Of a DNA stretch of 14,022 nt, positions 1 through 6,121 are shown one piece after another. The stretch is taken from assembly GCA_041485845.1 (NCBI GenBank), contig JBGPKH010000178.1:1-14022 (forward strand), read 5' to 3'. A program made the translations under genes and the position numbers. Numbering within the stretch: the stretch's first letter is position 1; each line of letters begins with the position of its first letter. The notes beneath the pieces were generated by a model. The model saw nothing but the letters and a program-made list of their open reading frames with translations. It was not told where the DNA came from and did not search any database. This DNA is from OMOG01 sp041485845. GTDB lineage: Bacteria > Acidobacteriota > Terriglobia > Bryobacterales > Bryobacteraceae.

Positions 1-1335
1 GACTGGACGATAGCCCACGGGGTCGCGCACGGAACTATAGGCAAGATATTTCCCGTCCTGCGACCAGCGCGGCTGGCGATTCGTGCCTACAAATTGCTCG
101 GTCGCTCTCGCCGGAGGGGACAAGAGCTTTCCGGTTTGGAAATCCAGGGATGCCACATAGACGTCGGGGCCTCCTAGCCGGACACCGAAGTAGAGCGCGC
201 CGGACCGGCTTAGTCCAACACTCCGTGGTTCACCGATATCCGGCTTGATCATCAGCGGCTCGCCTGCCGGCTTTCCGCCCGAAACTGGGAGCGCCCAGAC
301 TCCCATCGCCCCCGTGCGGTCACTGGCAAACAGCAGGTGCGCGCCATCCGGAGTCCAGCCCAGAACTACATCATTGGCAGGATGGACCACGAGCGGAGTT
401 TCCCGGCTGCCGTCGGTAGCGATCAAGAACACATCGCGCTGCTCTGAATCGTCTGCCACGGGCAGGTCGTAGGCCAGATATTTCCCATCGGGCGAGAAGG
501 CCATCTTCGTGACGGCGCGCCAGTCTACCGACTTCAGAACCCGCAACGAACCGTCCGTGGCGGATATCAGCCCAATTTGCGCGGTGCGATCGGTTCTTTG
601 CAAGGCGACGGCGATCCACTTGCCGTCGTCGCTCCAGCTATAGGGAGCAATCCATTCCACCTCTGGATTGCCGAACAACGACCGGGGCTTGGCGGCGCCA
701 TCGCTCAAATCCATGAGGCGCAATTCAAAGTGGAAATCTTTGTTGAACCAGCCGTACACCACCTGCTTGCCGTCGGGCGAGATGGCGGACTCTTCGGCGA
801 ACTCGTCCGATTCGGCCCACGATCCCTTGTTGGTGAGCCGGCGGTCCTTGCCCGTAGTAAGGTCATGCACCGCCAGGTCGCCGGTTTCCCAGTCGACGAA
901 CGAAAGGTGACGGCCATCCGGCGAAACCGTACCGAGAATATCCACCTTCGGCCCGGTCCACACCTGGCGGGTTACCATGCCGATCTTCGCAGGCGCCGCC
1001 CCGCGCAACGACGCCAGCCGCGTCCGCGCTTCCGCCGCGGGCTCTTTTTGATCGGCGAACTCTCGCGCCACTCGCTCATAGGCCGCCTGTGCTTTGTCCT
1101 CTCCCAGCTTCTGATAGCACTCGCCGGCTTTCAGCAGCGCCTTGGCCGCCAACGCCCGGTTGGGGCCGGCCTCCTTCACGGCGCTCTCGTACAGTGCGAT
1201 CGCTCCCTTGAGGTCGCCCTGCACCGTCTCCTTGGCCATGGCGGCTTGCAACAGCACGTCGGCCTTTTTCTCGTCCGCCGCAAGCGAGCCCAGCGCCAGC
1301 GTCAGAATCAATCCCCACAGCGAAGTTCGTTTCAT
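1..1335 (-). CDS. Exported TPR + TolB/PD40 beta-propeller protein (3' end beyond window)
   Basis: The frame is open from the ATG at 1335 to base 1, giving 445 codons with no stop, so the C-terminus is missing. Residues 1-20 look like a Sec signal peptide (KR, then a Leu/Ala-rich core, then SLAA). Residues about 26-110 are Ala/Leu-rich paired helices of TPR type, with GAIALYESAVKEAG followed by AAKALLKAGECYQKLG. From about 135 onward PD40/TolB-like propeller blades repeat, with motifs such as VSPDGRHLSFVDW, ISPDGKQVVYGW, FSPDGKYLAYDL and WTPDGAHLLFAS. The start is supported by GGAGGGG four bases upstream. It follows the response regulator by 57 bp on the same strand and has phased repeats just upstream, so it is probably controlled by that two-component system. 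Its likely place is the periplasm, as a binding or scaffold protein. No catalytic motif is seen and the specific role is unknown. Confidence 0.85.
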   Translation of the reverse strand, partial: MKRTSLWGLILTLALGSLAADEKKADVLLQAAMAKETVQGDLKGAIALYESAVKEAGPNRALAAKALLKAGECYQKLGEDKAQAAYERVAREFADQKEPAAEARTRLASLRGAAPAKIGMVTRQVWTGPKVDILGTVSPDGRHLSFVDWETGDLAVHDLTTGKDRRLTNKGSWAESDEFAEESAISPDGKQVVYGWFNKDFHFELRLMDLSDGAAKPRSLFGNPEVEWIAPYSWSDDGKWIAVALQRTDRTAQIGLISATDGSLRVLKSVDWRAVTKMAFSPDGKYLAYDLPVADDSEQRDVFLIATDGSRETPLVVHPANDVVLGWTPDGAHLLFASDRTGAMGVWALPVSGGKPAGEPLMIKPDIGEPRSVGLSRSGALYFGVRLGGPDVYVASLDFQTGKLLSPPARATEQFVGTNRQPRWSQDGKYLAYSSVRDPVGYRPV

Positions 1336-1390
1336 GTTTCCCCTCCAGCAAGGAGCTTAAAGCACGCCCGTTTGCTGGTCAGCAGGAGTT

Positions 1391-1419
1391 GGTCAGGTTT
1401 CGGTCAGGTTCTCTTCAGC
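1391..1419 (-). promoter_or_regulatory. Phased direct repeats, probable response-regulator operator
   Basis: Written on the plus strand, GGTCAGG (1391-1397), GGTCAGG (1402-1408) and CTTCAGC (1413-1419) are spaced exactly 11 bp apart with 4-bp gaps. A further GGTCAGC starts at 1377. The array covers the last codons and stop of the response regulator gene and lies 56-84 bp before the start of the propeller gene. PhoB/OmpR-family regulators are known to bind 7-bp direct repeats with 4-bp spacers (11-bp pitch). Binding by the neighbouring regulator is inferred. A weak TTTAAG that could be a -10 lies at 1356-1361. Confidence 0.55.
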
Positions 1420-2100
1420 ATCTTCAAACCGGTATCCCAGGCCGCGCGCGCTCACCAGGTAACGCGGCTCGGCCGGCGTTTCTTCGAGCTTGCGGCGCAG
1501 GTTCATGATGTGGTTGTCCACTACACGATCGGTAATCGCCACGCCGTTTCCCCAAACTTCCGCAATCAACTGTTCGCGGCTGAGCGGACGCCCGCGCGCC
1601 TGGATCAGCGTCGCCATCACCTGGAATTCGAGCGGGGTGAGATCGACGGCCACGCCTGCCCGGCGCACCAGCCGGCGCGCGAAATCCACTTCGACCGTTC
1701 CGAAGCGGTAAACCTCCTGGCGCTCGCCCGTGGTGCGCCGCAGAACGGCCTTGATGCGCGCGCACAGCTCCATGGGGCTGAACGGCTTGGTCACATAATC
1801 GTCGCCGCCCAGTTCCAGTCCGAGAACCTTCTCCGCCTCGAGCGCCCGCGCCGTCAGGAATATGATGGGCGTCTTTACGCCCGCCCGCCGCAACTCGCGC
1901 GCCACGGCGAAACCATCCTTGCGCGGCAGCATGATATCGAGAACGATGAGATCGAATCGTGTTTCCCGCGCGCGGCGAGCGGCCACCTCGCCGTCTCCGG
2001 CGACTTCCACCGCATATCCTTCGAGGGTCAGATCGTTGCGCAGGCCCATCGCGATCACCGGCTCGTCTTCCACCACCAGCAGCTTAGGACACGGTTTCAT
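1393..2100 (-). CDS. PhoB/OmpR-family DNA-binding response regulator
   Basis: This 235-residue protein has the family's normal length. The receiver domain occupies residues about 5-120. Its acidic pocket is E11/D12, the phosphoacceptor is D55 in LIVLDIMLP, the switch residue is T83 in FLTA and the conserved Lys is K105 in VTKPF. A winged-helix output domain follows, with LTPLEFQVMATLI, the recognition-helix region VVDNHIMNLRRKL and the terminal hairpin GLGYRF. The start codon ATG at 2100 has GAGGGAG upstream at a workable distance, although that stretch is also the edge of a palindromic repeat. It lies 97 bp downstream of the histidine kinase gene and is surely its partner. Probable targets are the phased repeats before the kinase gene and before the following propeller gene. 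The stimulus is unknown. The name phoB would be unjustified, because no phosphate genes are nearby. Confidence 0.95.
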   Translation of the reverse strand: MKPCPKLLVVEDEPVIAMGLRNDLTLEGYAVEVAGDGEVAARRARETRFDLIVLDIMLPRKDGFAVARELRRAGVKTPIIFLTARALEAEKVLGLELGGDDYVTKPFSPMELCARIKAVLRRTTGERQEVYRFGTVEVDFARRLVRRAGVAVDLTPLEFQVMATLIQARGRPLSREQLIAEVWGNGVAITDRVVDNHIMNLRRKLEETPAEPRYLVSARGLGYRFEDAEENLTET

Positions 2101-2103
2101 AAG

Positions 2104-2157
2104 ACCGCTCCCTCACGGTCGCGGCTCTGAACGGAGCCGCGCGCGTCAGCAAGCGGT
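2104..2157 (-). repeat. Interspersed palindromic repeat, copy A
   Basis: This 54-bp imperfect palindrome begins and ends with ACCGCT/AGCGGT. A perfect 7-bp inner stem, GCGGCTC/GAGCCGC (2121-2127 and 2134-2140), encloses a 6-base loop. The same sequence recurs at 8372-8417 and 11136-11195. On this strand it reads ACCGCTTGCTGACG, then the inner stem, then GAGCCGCGACCGTGAGG. It sits between the kinase and regulator genes of one operon, where it could act as an mRNA hairpin. It resembles REP/BIME-type elements, and a genome-wide family is inferred. Confidence 0.75.
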
Positions 2158-2197
2158 TCTGGGATACGCGATTGTATTTGCGAAACCGTGTTCTTCG

Positions 2198-4141
2198 TCA
2201 TGCTTCTCTCTCCGGCAGCAGGACGCGAAACGTGCTGCCCTTCCCCGGCTCGCTCTCCAGACTGACGTCCCCGCCATGCGCGCGGACGATCTGGCGGGCC
2301 ATCGCCAGCCCGATGCCAGTCCCGCGAATCCCGCTCTCCCGCTCCGCCGACCCGCGCACAAATTTCTCGAAAATCCGCCGCTGCTCGTGGCGAGGGATGC
2401 CCACACCGCGATCGCGAACCGCGACTTCCACTTGTCTCCCCTTCTTCGTCAGCTCCACCCACACCGTATCGCAATCCGGCGAATACTTCACGGCATTTTC
2501 CAGCAAGTTCCAGAACACGCAACGCAAAGTTTCGCGGTCCGCGTGGATGAGCGAAGACGCGGCGTGCGTTTCCACTTCGATTCGGTGGCCGTGGGCCTGC
2601 TGCCCCTGGGCAAACTCCGCCGCTGACTGGCGCAAAAAAACGGCTGCATCTAGCTTCTCAAAATGGAACTGCAATTTGCCCGCGTCCAGGCGGCCGAAAT
2701 TCAGCAGCGCTTCCACCAGGCGGCGCAGACGATGACTCTCGCCGTGCAGCGCCTCGTAATACTGTTGCCGGTCCTGCTCGCCCGCCACGCGCCCGCGCAT
2801 CAGCAGCTCGGAAAGCTGGCAGAGGGAAGTAAGTGGCGTGCGGAACTCGTGGGAGACTGTCGATTCAAAATCGGACTGAAGCTTGGCCACCGCCAGTTCA
2901 TGCTCCACGGTGCGGCCGATGAACCATCCACCCGTGAGGATCAGAGCCAGCAGCACGGCGATTCCGGCGACGAGCAGCGCGCGCCGCGACTGCCACGCGC
3001 CCCCGCCATCACTGGTCTGGAAGACCTGGAGAGTCCATGGGAGCTGCGTCACCGACGCCAGCCGGACCGCCGCGCGGCTGCCGCTGGAAGGGGGCTCTCC
3101 CACGACGCGGCGTCCATCCGGATTGGTGAGGAAGAGCCGCACTCCGCGGCTGTCCAGCAACGGCTTCAGATCGGCGAGCCAGTGCTTCTCCAGGTATCCG
3201 GTATCGGCCGCGAATCCGTGGATTTCCCCTCCTGCGATTCGCCATACCAGCAGGACGGCTCCGGTGGAGGTAGGCACGCTGGCGCGATTGGCGGAAAGCG
3301 CGGCGCTATCGCGCGCCGGATGCCACCGCTCCCACAGCCATTCGACTCCCTCGGCCAATGCAAGACGCGCCGGCGCGGGCCGCTCCGCCTCGGGTAGCGC
3401 CAGCGCCACCTCCCCGGATAGATATTGATAGGCTGCGAACGAGATCGGCCAGTTGCCGGAGTTCAGATCGCGATACAAGCTGCGCGCGGCATCAAGACGC
3501 GCCGGCGGTTCGGCCTGCTGGCCGAGGATCGCCAGGCTGGCAGCCAGCGCGGCCGGTAATCCGCCCACTGTTACAGCTCCGAGATTGGCCAGGCCTTGGT
3601 AGGTTTCGATGGATTCGCGAGGCTGGCCGGCCTTGGCGTAATTTCGCGCGATGCGTACCAGGGCGGCCGCCCGCACCTTTGAATCGTTCGAGGATGCGGC
3701 CTCCCGTAGCGCGGCGATCGCCCCAGGATAGTCGTGGTTTTTGAATTCCAGTTCCTCGGAGGCGGCGAAAAGCGCCGGTGGGGTCTCCGGCTGGTGGGGC
3801 AATTCCGGGTAGTAGATCAGCCTGTTTTCCGGCCACGCGCGAATCACGTCGGGCAAGAACTGGAAGACGATGGCGCCCTCGGCCTGAGCCAATCTTTTGC
3901 TGCTGTCGGCGGCGGGAACATGGTCGAGATCCTGCTCAACCGCCGTCAGGCGCTTTTCCATGGCGGCCACGACAAGATCCGCGGCAGTGTCCCGCTGCTC
4001 CGCCAAACGCTGCAGCAAGAGCTGCTGGTCCTGATCCAGCAGCCGCCACGCCAGCCAGCCAAGCGTGCCCGAGAGGAGCAACATGGTCGCGATGAAGACG
4101 AGTCGAAGCTGACGGGGAGCGCGCAACCACTGGCCGAACAT
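2198..4141 (-). CDS. Membrane sensor histidine kinase with large TPR-like sensor region
   Basis: The protein has 647 residues. The first membrane helix spans about 13-33 and the second about 389-408. Between them lie roughly 355 extracytoplasmic residues, with Ala/Leu-rich repeated helices at about 120-260 that look TPR-like. The cytoplasmic core is complete: H-box SHEFRTPL with H431, N-box NLLENAVKYSP (N549), G1 box RDRGVGIP (D577), F-box FEKFVRG (591-597) and G2 box GTGIGLAMA (607-615). There is no clear HAMP domain, and a short linker joins the second helix to the H-box. The ATG at 4141 has no Shine-Dalgarno match, but a perfect TATAAT lies 19 bp upstream, so the leader is probably short. 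Its partner is the response regulator 97 bp downstream. The ligand is unknown. The helical-repeat sensor suggests a protein or peptide partner, possibly the co-encoded propeller protein. Confidence 0.95.
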   Translation of the reverse strand: MFGQWLRAPRQLRLVFIATMLLLSGTLGWLAWRLLDQDQQLLLQRLAEQRDTAADLVVAAMEKRLTAVEQDLDHVPAADSSKRLAQAEGAIVFQFLPDVIRAWPENRLIYYPELPHQPETPPALFAASEELEFKNHDYPGAIAALREAASSNDSKVRAAALVRIARNYAKAGQPRESIETYQGLANLGAVTVGGLPAALAASLAILGQQAEPPARLDAARSLYRDLNSGNWPISFAAYQYLSGEVALALPEAERPAPARLALAEGVEWLWERWHPARDSAALSANRASVPTSTGAVLLVWRIAGGEIHGFAADTGYLEKHWLADLKPLLDSRGVRLFLTNPDGRRVVGEPPSSGSRAAVRLASVTQLPWTLQVFQTSDGGGAWQSRRALLVAGIAVLLALILTGGWFIGRTVEHELAVAKLQSDFESTVSHEFRTPLTSLCQLSELLMRGRVAGEQDRQQYYEALHGESHRLRRLVEALLNFGRLDAGKLQFHFEKLDAAVFLRQSAAEFAQGQQAHGHRIEVETHAASSLIHADRETLRCVFWNLLENAVKYSPDCDTVWVELTKKGRQVEVAVRDRGVGIPRHEQRRIFEKFVRGSAERESGIRGTGIGLAMARQIVRAHGGDVSLESEPGKGSTFRVLLPEREA

Positions 4142-4160
4142 AATCTGGGCCGGATAGTTG

Positions 4161-4166
4161 ATTATA
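4161..4166 (-). promoter_or_regulatory. -10 box of the histidine kinase operon
   Basis: On the minus strand this is a perfect TATAAT, placed 19 bp before the kinase ATG. No TTGACA-like -35 stands 16-18 bp upstream. The phased repeats at 4189-4228 begin 22 bp upstream instead, as in activator-dependent promoters of the PhoB type. The expected transcript leader is only about a dozen bases. Confidence 0.6.
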
Positions 4167-4188
4167 GGCCGAGGGTGAGGGCTGCCAC

Positions 4189-4228
4189 GGTCAGGTATCG
4201 GTAGTGGTTCTGTCAGGAAATCGTCAGG
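4189..4228 (-). promoter_or_regulatory. Four 11-bp-phased repeats, probable autoregulatory operator
   Basis: On the plus strand the 7-mers are GGTCAGG (4189-4195), GGTAGTG (4200-4206, degenerate), TGTCAGG (4211-4217) and CGTCAGG (4222-4228). They are separated by 4-bp spacers, an 11-bp pitch over four units. The same GTCAGG core and pitch occur before the propeller gene at 1391-1419. The array sits 22 bp upstream of the kinase operon's TATAAT, where an OmpR/PhoB-class activator would bind. Binding by the operon's own regulator is inferred. Confidence 0.6.
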
Positions 4229-4300
4229 GCCCGCCGGCGATCAGTCTGCCAGCGTCGATACTGTTCGCTTTGAGTTGCCAGAGCACACACGGTGTCAGCA

Positions 4301-4336
4301 GGCCGATTGACAATCGGCCGCAGGTTGACAACCTGC
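4301..4336. repeat. Two abutting perfect palindromes with TTGAC centres
   Basis: The first palindrome is GGCCGATT-GAC-AATCGGCC (4301-4319). The second is GCAGGTT-GAC-AACCTGC (4320-4336) and abuts it directly. Each contains TTGACAA, at 4307 and 4325, 18 bp apart. The next TTGACAA, at 4361, is 36 bp further on and serves as a plausible -35 box. The element may be an operator for the aminotransferase promoter or a mobile palindromic repeat. The tail CCCCAC after the second palindrome resembles that of the hairpin at 7486-7510. Confidence 0.65.
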
Positions 4337-4360
4337 CCCACGTGCCCACATGCGTGAGCC

Positions 4361-4389
4361 TTGACAACTACACCGGGCTGGTTCAAAAT
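4361..4389 (+). promoter_or_regulatory. Candidate promoter for the aminotransferase operon
   Basis: A perfect TTGACA (4361-4366), a 17-bp spacer and CAAAAT (4384-4389, four of six consensus bases) give a standard sigma-70-like promoter. Transcription would start near 4396, leaving about 14 bases before the ATG at 4410 with AGAGG inside. This argues against the in-frame TTG at 4389 as the start codon. Two TTGAC-centred palindromes lie just upstream. Confidence 0.5.
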
Positions 4390-4409
4390 TGGGACCACCA
4401 GAGGCCAAT

Positions 4410-5582
4410 ATGACGAAGCTACGTCCCGACCAAGCCGATCAACTCCTACACAGAGGATTCTCCCGCCGCCAGTTGGGCCGGATCGCAACCCTGCTCACCG
4501 CCGGCGCCGGATTGCCGTTCTACAACGAGTACGCCATGGCGCAGGATGCGCAGCGGCGCGCGGGCCGCGGGGGCGCTCGCAGCATGGATCCCGACACCGT
4601 GCGCATCAACTCGAACGAGAATCCGATGGGGCCGTGCAAAGAGGGCCTGGAGGCCATCGCGAAGATCGCGCCGCTCGGGTGGCGATATTCCGCGGGCAAT
4701 GTCACTTCGGAACTGACCAGGGCGATTGCCGAAACCGAGGACGTAAAGGAAGATCACCTCTCGGTATTCGCCGGATCGTCCGATCCGCTACATCGCGTTT
4801 CGTGCGCCTTCACTTCGCCGACGCAAAGCTGGACCATGGGCGACCCCGGCTATGGCGGCGGGGCGCCGGCATTCATCGGGTCCAAGGTCAATCGCGTGCC
4901 CTTGCGCTCCGACCATTCGCACGATGTCGAAGCCATGGTCAAGGCCGATCCCAATGCGGGCGTCTATTACATCTGCAACCCCAATAACCCGACCGGCACG
5001 CTGACGCCGCGCAAGGACATCGAGTACCTGCTGGCCCACAAGAGCAAGGACGCTGTGGTGCTGGTGGACGAGGCTTACATCCACTTCTCCGAAAAGGCGC
5101 AATCCTGCGCCGACCTGGTTGCGGCCGGGAAGGACGTCATCGTGCTGCGCACGTTTTCGAAGATCTACGGCATGGCGGGACTGCGCGCCGGATTTGCCAT
5201 GGGGCGTCCCGATCTGCTGGGGAAACTGCGGCCCTACGGCGTGGGCTTCATGCAGACCGGCGCGGTCACGGGTGTGGCCTGCGCGGCTGCCAGTCTGCGG
5301 GTGAAGACGCTGGTGGCCGAGCGTCGCGCGCTGAACCGCAGCATTCGGGAGGACACGTTCGCATTCCTCGAGAAGAAGGGCGTGAAGTACATCGCCAGCG
5401 AGACCAACTTCTTCATGATGGAAGTCAATCGCCCGGGTGGTACCTTCGCCGATGCCATGGCGGCGAATAAGGTCGTGATCGGCCGCGTGTGGCCCGTCTG
5501 GCCGACCAAGGTGCGGGTCACGGTGGGCTCGCAGGACGACATGGCCAAGTTCAAAGTGGCTTTCGAGAAGGCTTGGTCGTAG
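4410..5582 (+). CDS. Tat-signal class I/II PLP-dependent aminotransferase (HisC-like)
   Basis: The protein has 390 residues from the ATG at 4410, with AGAGG six bases upstream. The N-terminus carries a twin-arginine motif (FSRRQLGRIA, R19-R20), a modest hydrophobic stretch and a possible cleavage site after AMA (42-44). The rest is a fold-type I aminotransferase, closest in style to histidinol-phosphate aminotransferases. It has SNENPMGP at 68-75, a cofactor loop at 121-125 (AGSSD), NPNNPTGT at 190-197, D220 in VDEAY, the Schiff-base lysine K251 in TFSKIYG, and a substrate-carboxylate Arg, probably R369 in VRVTVGS. The family moves an amino group between an amino acid and a 2-oxo acid. Here the enzyme should be folded in the cytoplasm and exported by Tat to the periplasm. 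A haem protein follows after 7 bp. There are no histidine-pathway neighbours, so hisC is not assigned and the substrate is unknown. Confidence 0.9.
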   Translation: MTKLRPDQADQLLHRGFSRRQLGRIATLLTAGAGLPFYNEYAMAQDAQRRAGRGGARSMDPDTVRINSNENPMGPCKEGLEAIAKIAPLGWRYSAGNVTSELTRAIAETEDVKEDHLSVFAGSSDPLHRVSCAFTSPTQSWTMGDPGYGGGAPAFIGSKVNRVPLRSDHSHDVEAMVKADPNAGVYYICNPNNPTGTLTPRKDIEYLLAHKSKDAVVLVDEAYIHFSEKAQSCADLVAAGKDVIVLRTFSKIYGMAGLRAGFAMGRPDLLGKLRPYGVGFMQTGAVTGVACAAASLRVKTLVAERRALNRSIREDTFAFLEKKGVKYIASETNFFMMEVNRPGGTFADAMAANKVVIGRVWPVWPTKVRVTVGSQDDMAKFKVAFEKAWS

Positions 5583-5589
5583 GGCACAG

Positions 5590-6057
5590 TTGAAAAGCCG
5601 GTTCCGGAAACGGCTGCTGATCGGTCTGGCCGCGATCGCGTTGGCCTCGGTTCTCACGCTCCCATCCAAATCCGGCAAGGCGGGCCAGCCGATCCTGTCA
5701 GGGGCCCAAGTGGATCCCCAGGTGCTCTCCATTCTGGAAAGAGCCTGTCAGGATTGCCATTCCGAGAAGACGCACTATCCCTGGTACAGCTACGTGGCGC
5801 CCGTTTCCTGGTTGATTGAAAACGATGTTTCCGGGGGCCGGACGCGAATGAATCTGTCCGACTGGCAGCAATACTCTCTCCAACGCCGCGAGCGGTTCCT
5901 CTCCGAAATCGCGAACCAGGTCAAGGACCGCGACATGCCGTTGACTCAGTACACCTGGATCCATCGCAATGCCAAGCTTTCGGACGACGACGTGAAAACG
6001 GTTTTTGAATGGACGCAGAAGGAGCGCGCGCGGTTGATCGCGGAGAGTTCGCGCTAG
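5590..6057 (+). CDS. Membrane-anchored haem-binding (c-type) protein
   Basis: The protein has 155 residues and a TTG start at 5590, with AGGG five bases upstream. It is separated from the aminotransferase stop by only 7 bp, so the two are almost certainly co-transcribed. Residues 9-25 form a signal anchor or signal peptide after a basic start (KSRFRKR). A single haem c attachment motif, CQDCH, gives C53, C56 and H57. The following THYPWYSYVAPVSW and the terminal KLSDDDVKTVFEWTQ match the small haem-binding domain family (PF14376-like), recalled without a search. M116 in RDMPL is a plausible sixth ligand. It probably carries electrons in the periplasm. A link to the exported aminotransferase is suggested only by the operon. 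Confidence 0.85.
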   Translation: MKSRFRKRLLIGLAAIALASVLTLPSKSGKAGQPILSGAQVDPQVLSILERACQDCHSEKTHYPWYSYVAPVSWLIENDVSGGRTRMNLSDWQQYSLQRRERFLSEIANQVKDRDMPLTQYTWIHRNAKLSDDDVKTVFEWTQKERARLIAESSR

Positions 6058-6104
6058 TTTCGGGACGCGGCTGACTGGGGGCGGATTCGGACAACCGTTC
6101 CGAG

Positions 6105-6110
6105 TATAAT
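6105..6110 (+). promoter_or_regulatory. -10 box just before the fatty-acid transporter gene
   Basis: A perfect TATAAT ends 11 bases before the ATG at 6122. Transcription would normally start about 4-6 bases before that ATG, leaving no room for a ribosome-binding site, and none is visible. The expected mRNA is leaderless or nearly so. No convincing -35 box is seen 16-18 bp upstream. Confidence 0.5.
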
Positions 6111-6121
6111 GCCCAGTACCC

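Noticed and set aside
577..2130. Plus-strand open frame of about 517 codons across the propeller and response regulator genes
   Set aside because: It runs antisense through two genes with clear motifs and their intergenic region and has no recognisable domain.
4389..4409. TTG start seven codons before the chosen aminotransferase ATG
   Set aside because: It overlaps the candidate -10 box and lacks a ribosome-binding site, whereas ATG 4410 has AGAGG.
4389..5582. Naming the aminotransferase hisC
   Set aside because: It has an export signal and no histidine-biosynthesis neighbours, so general family similarity does not fix the substrate.
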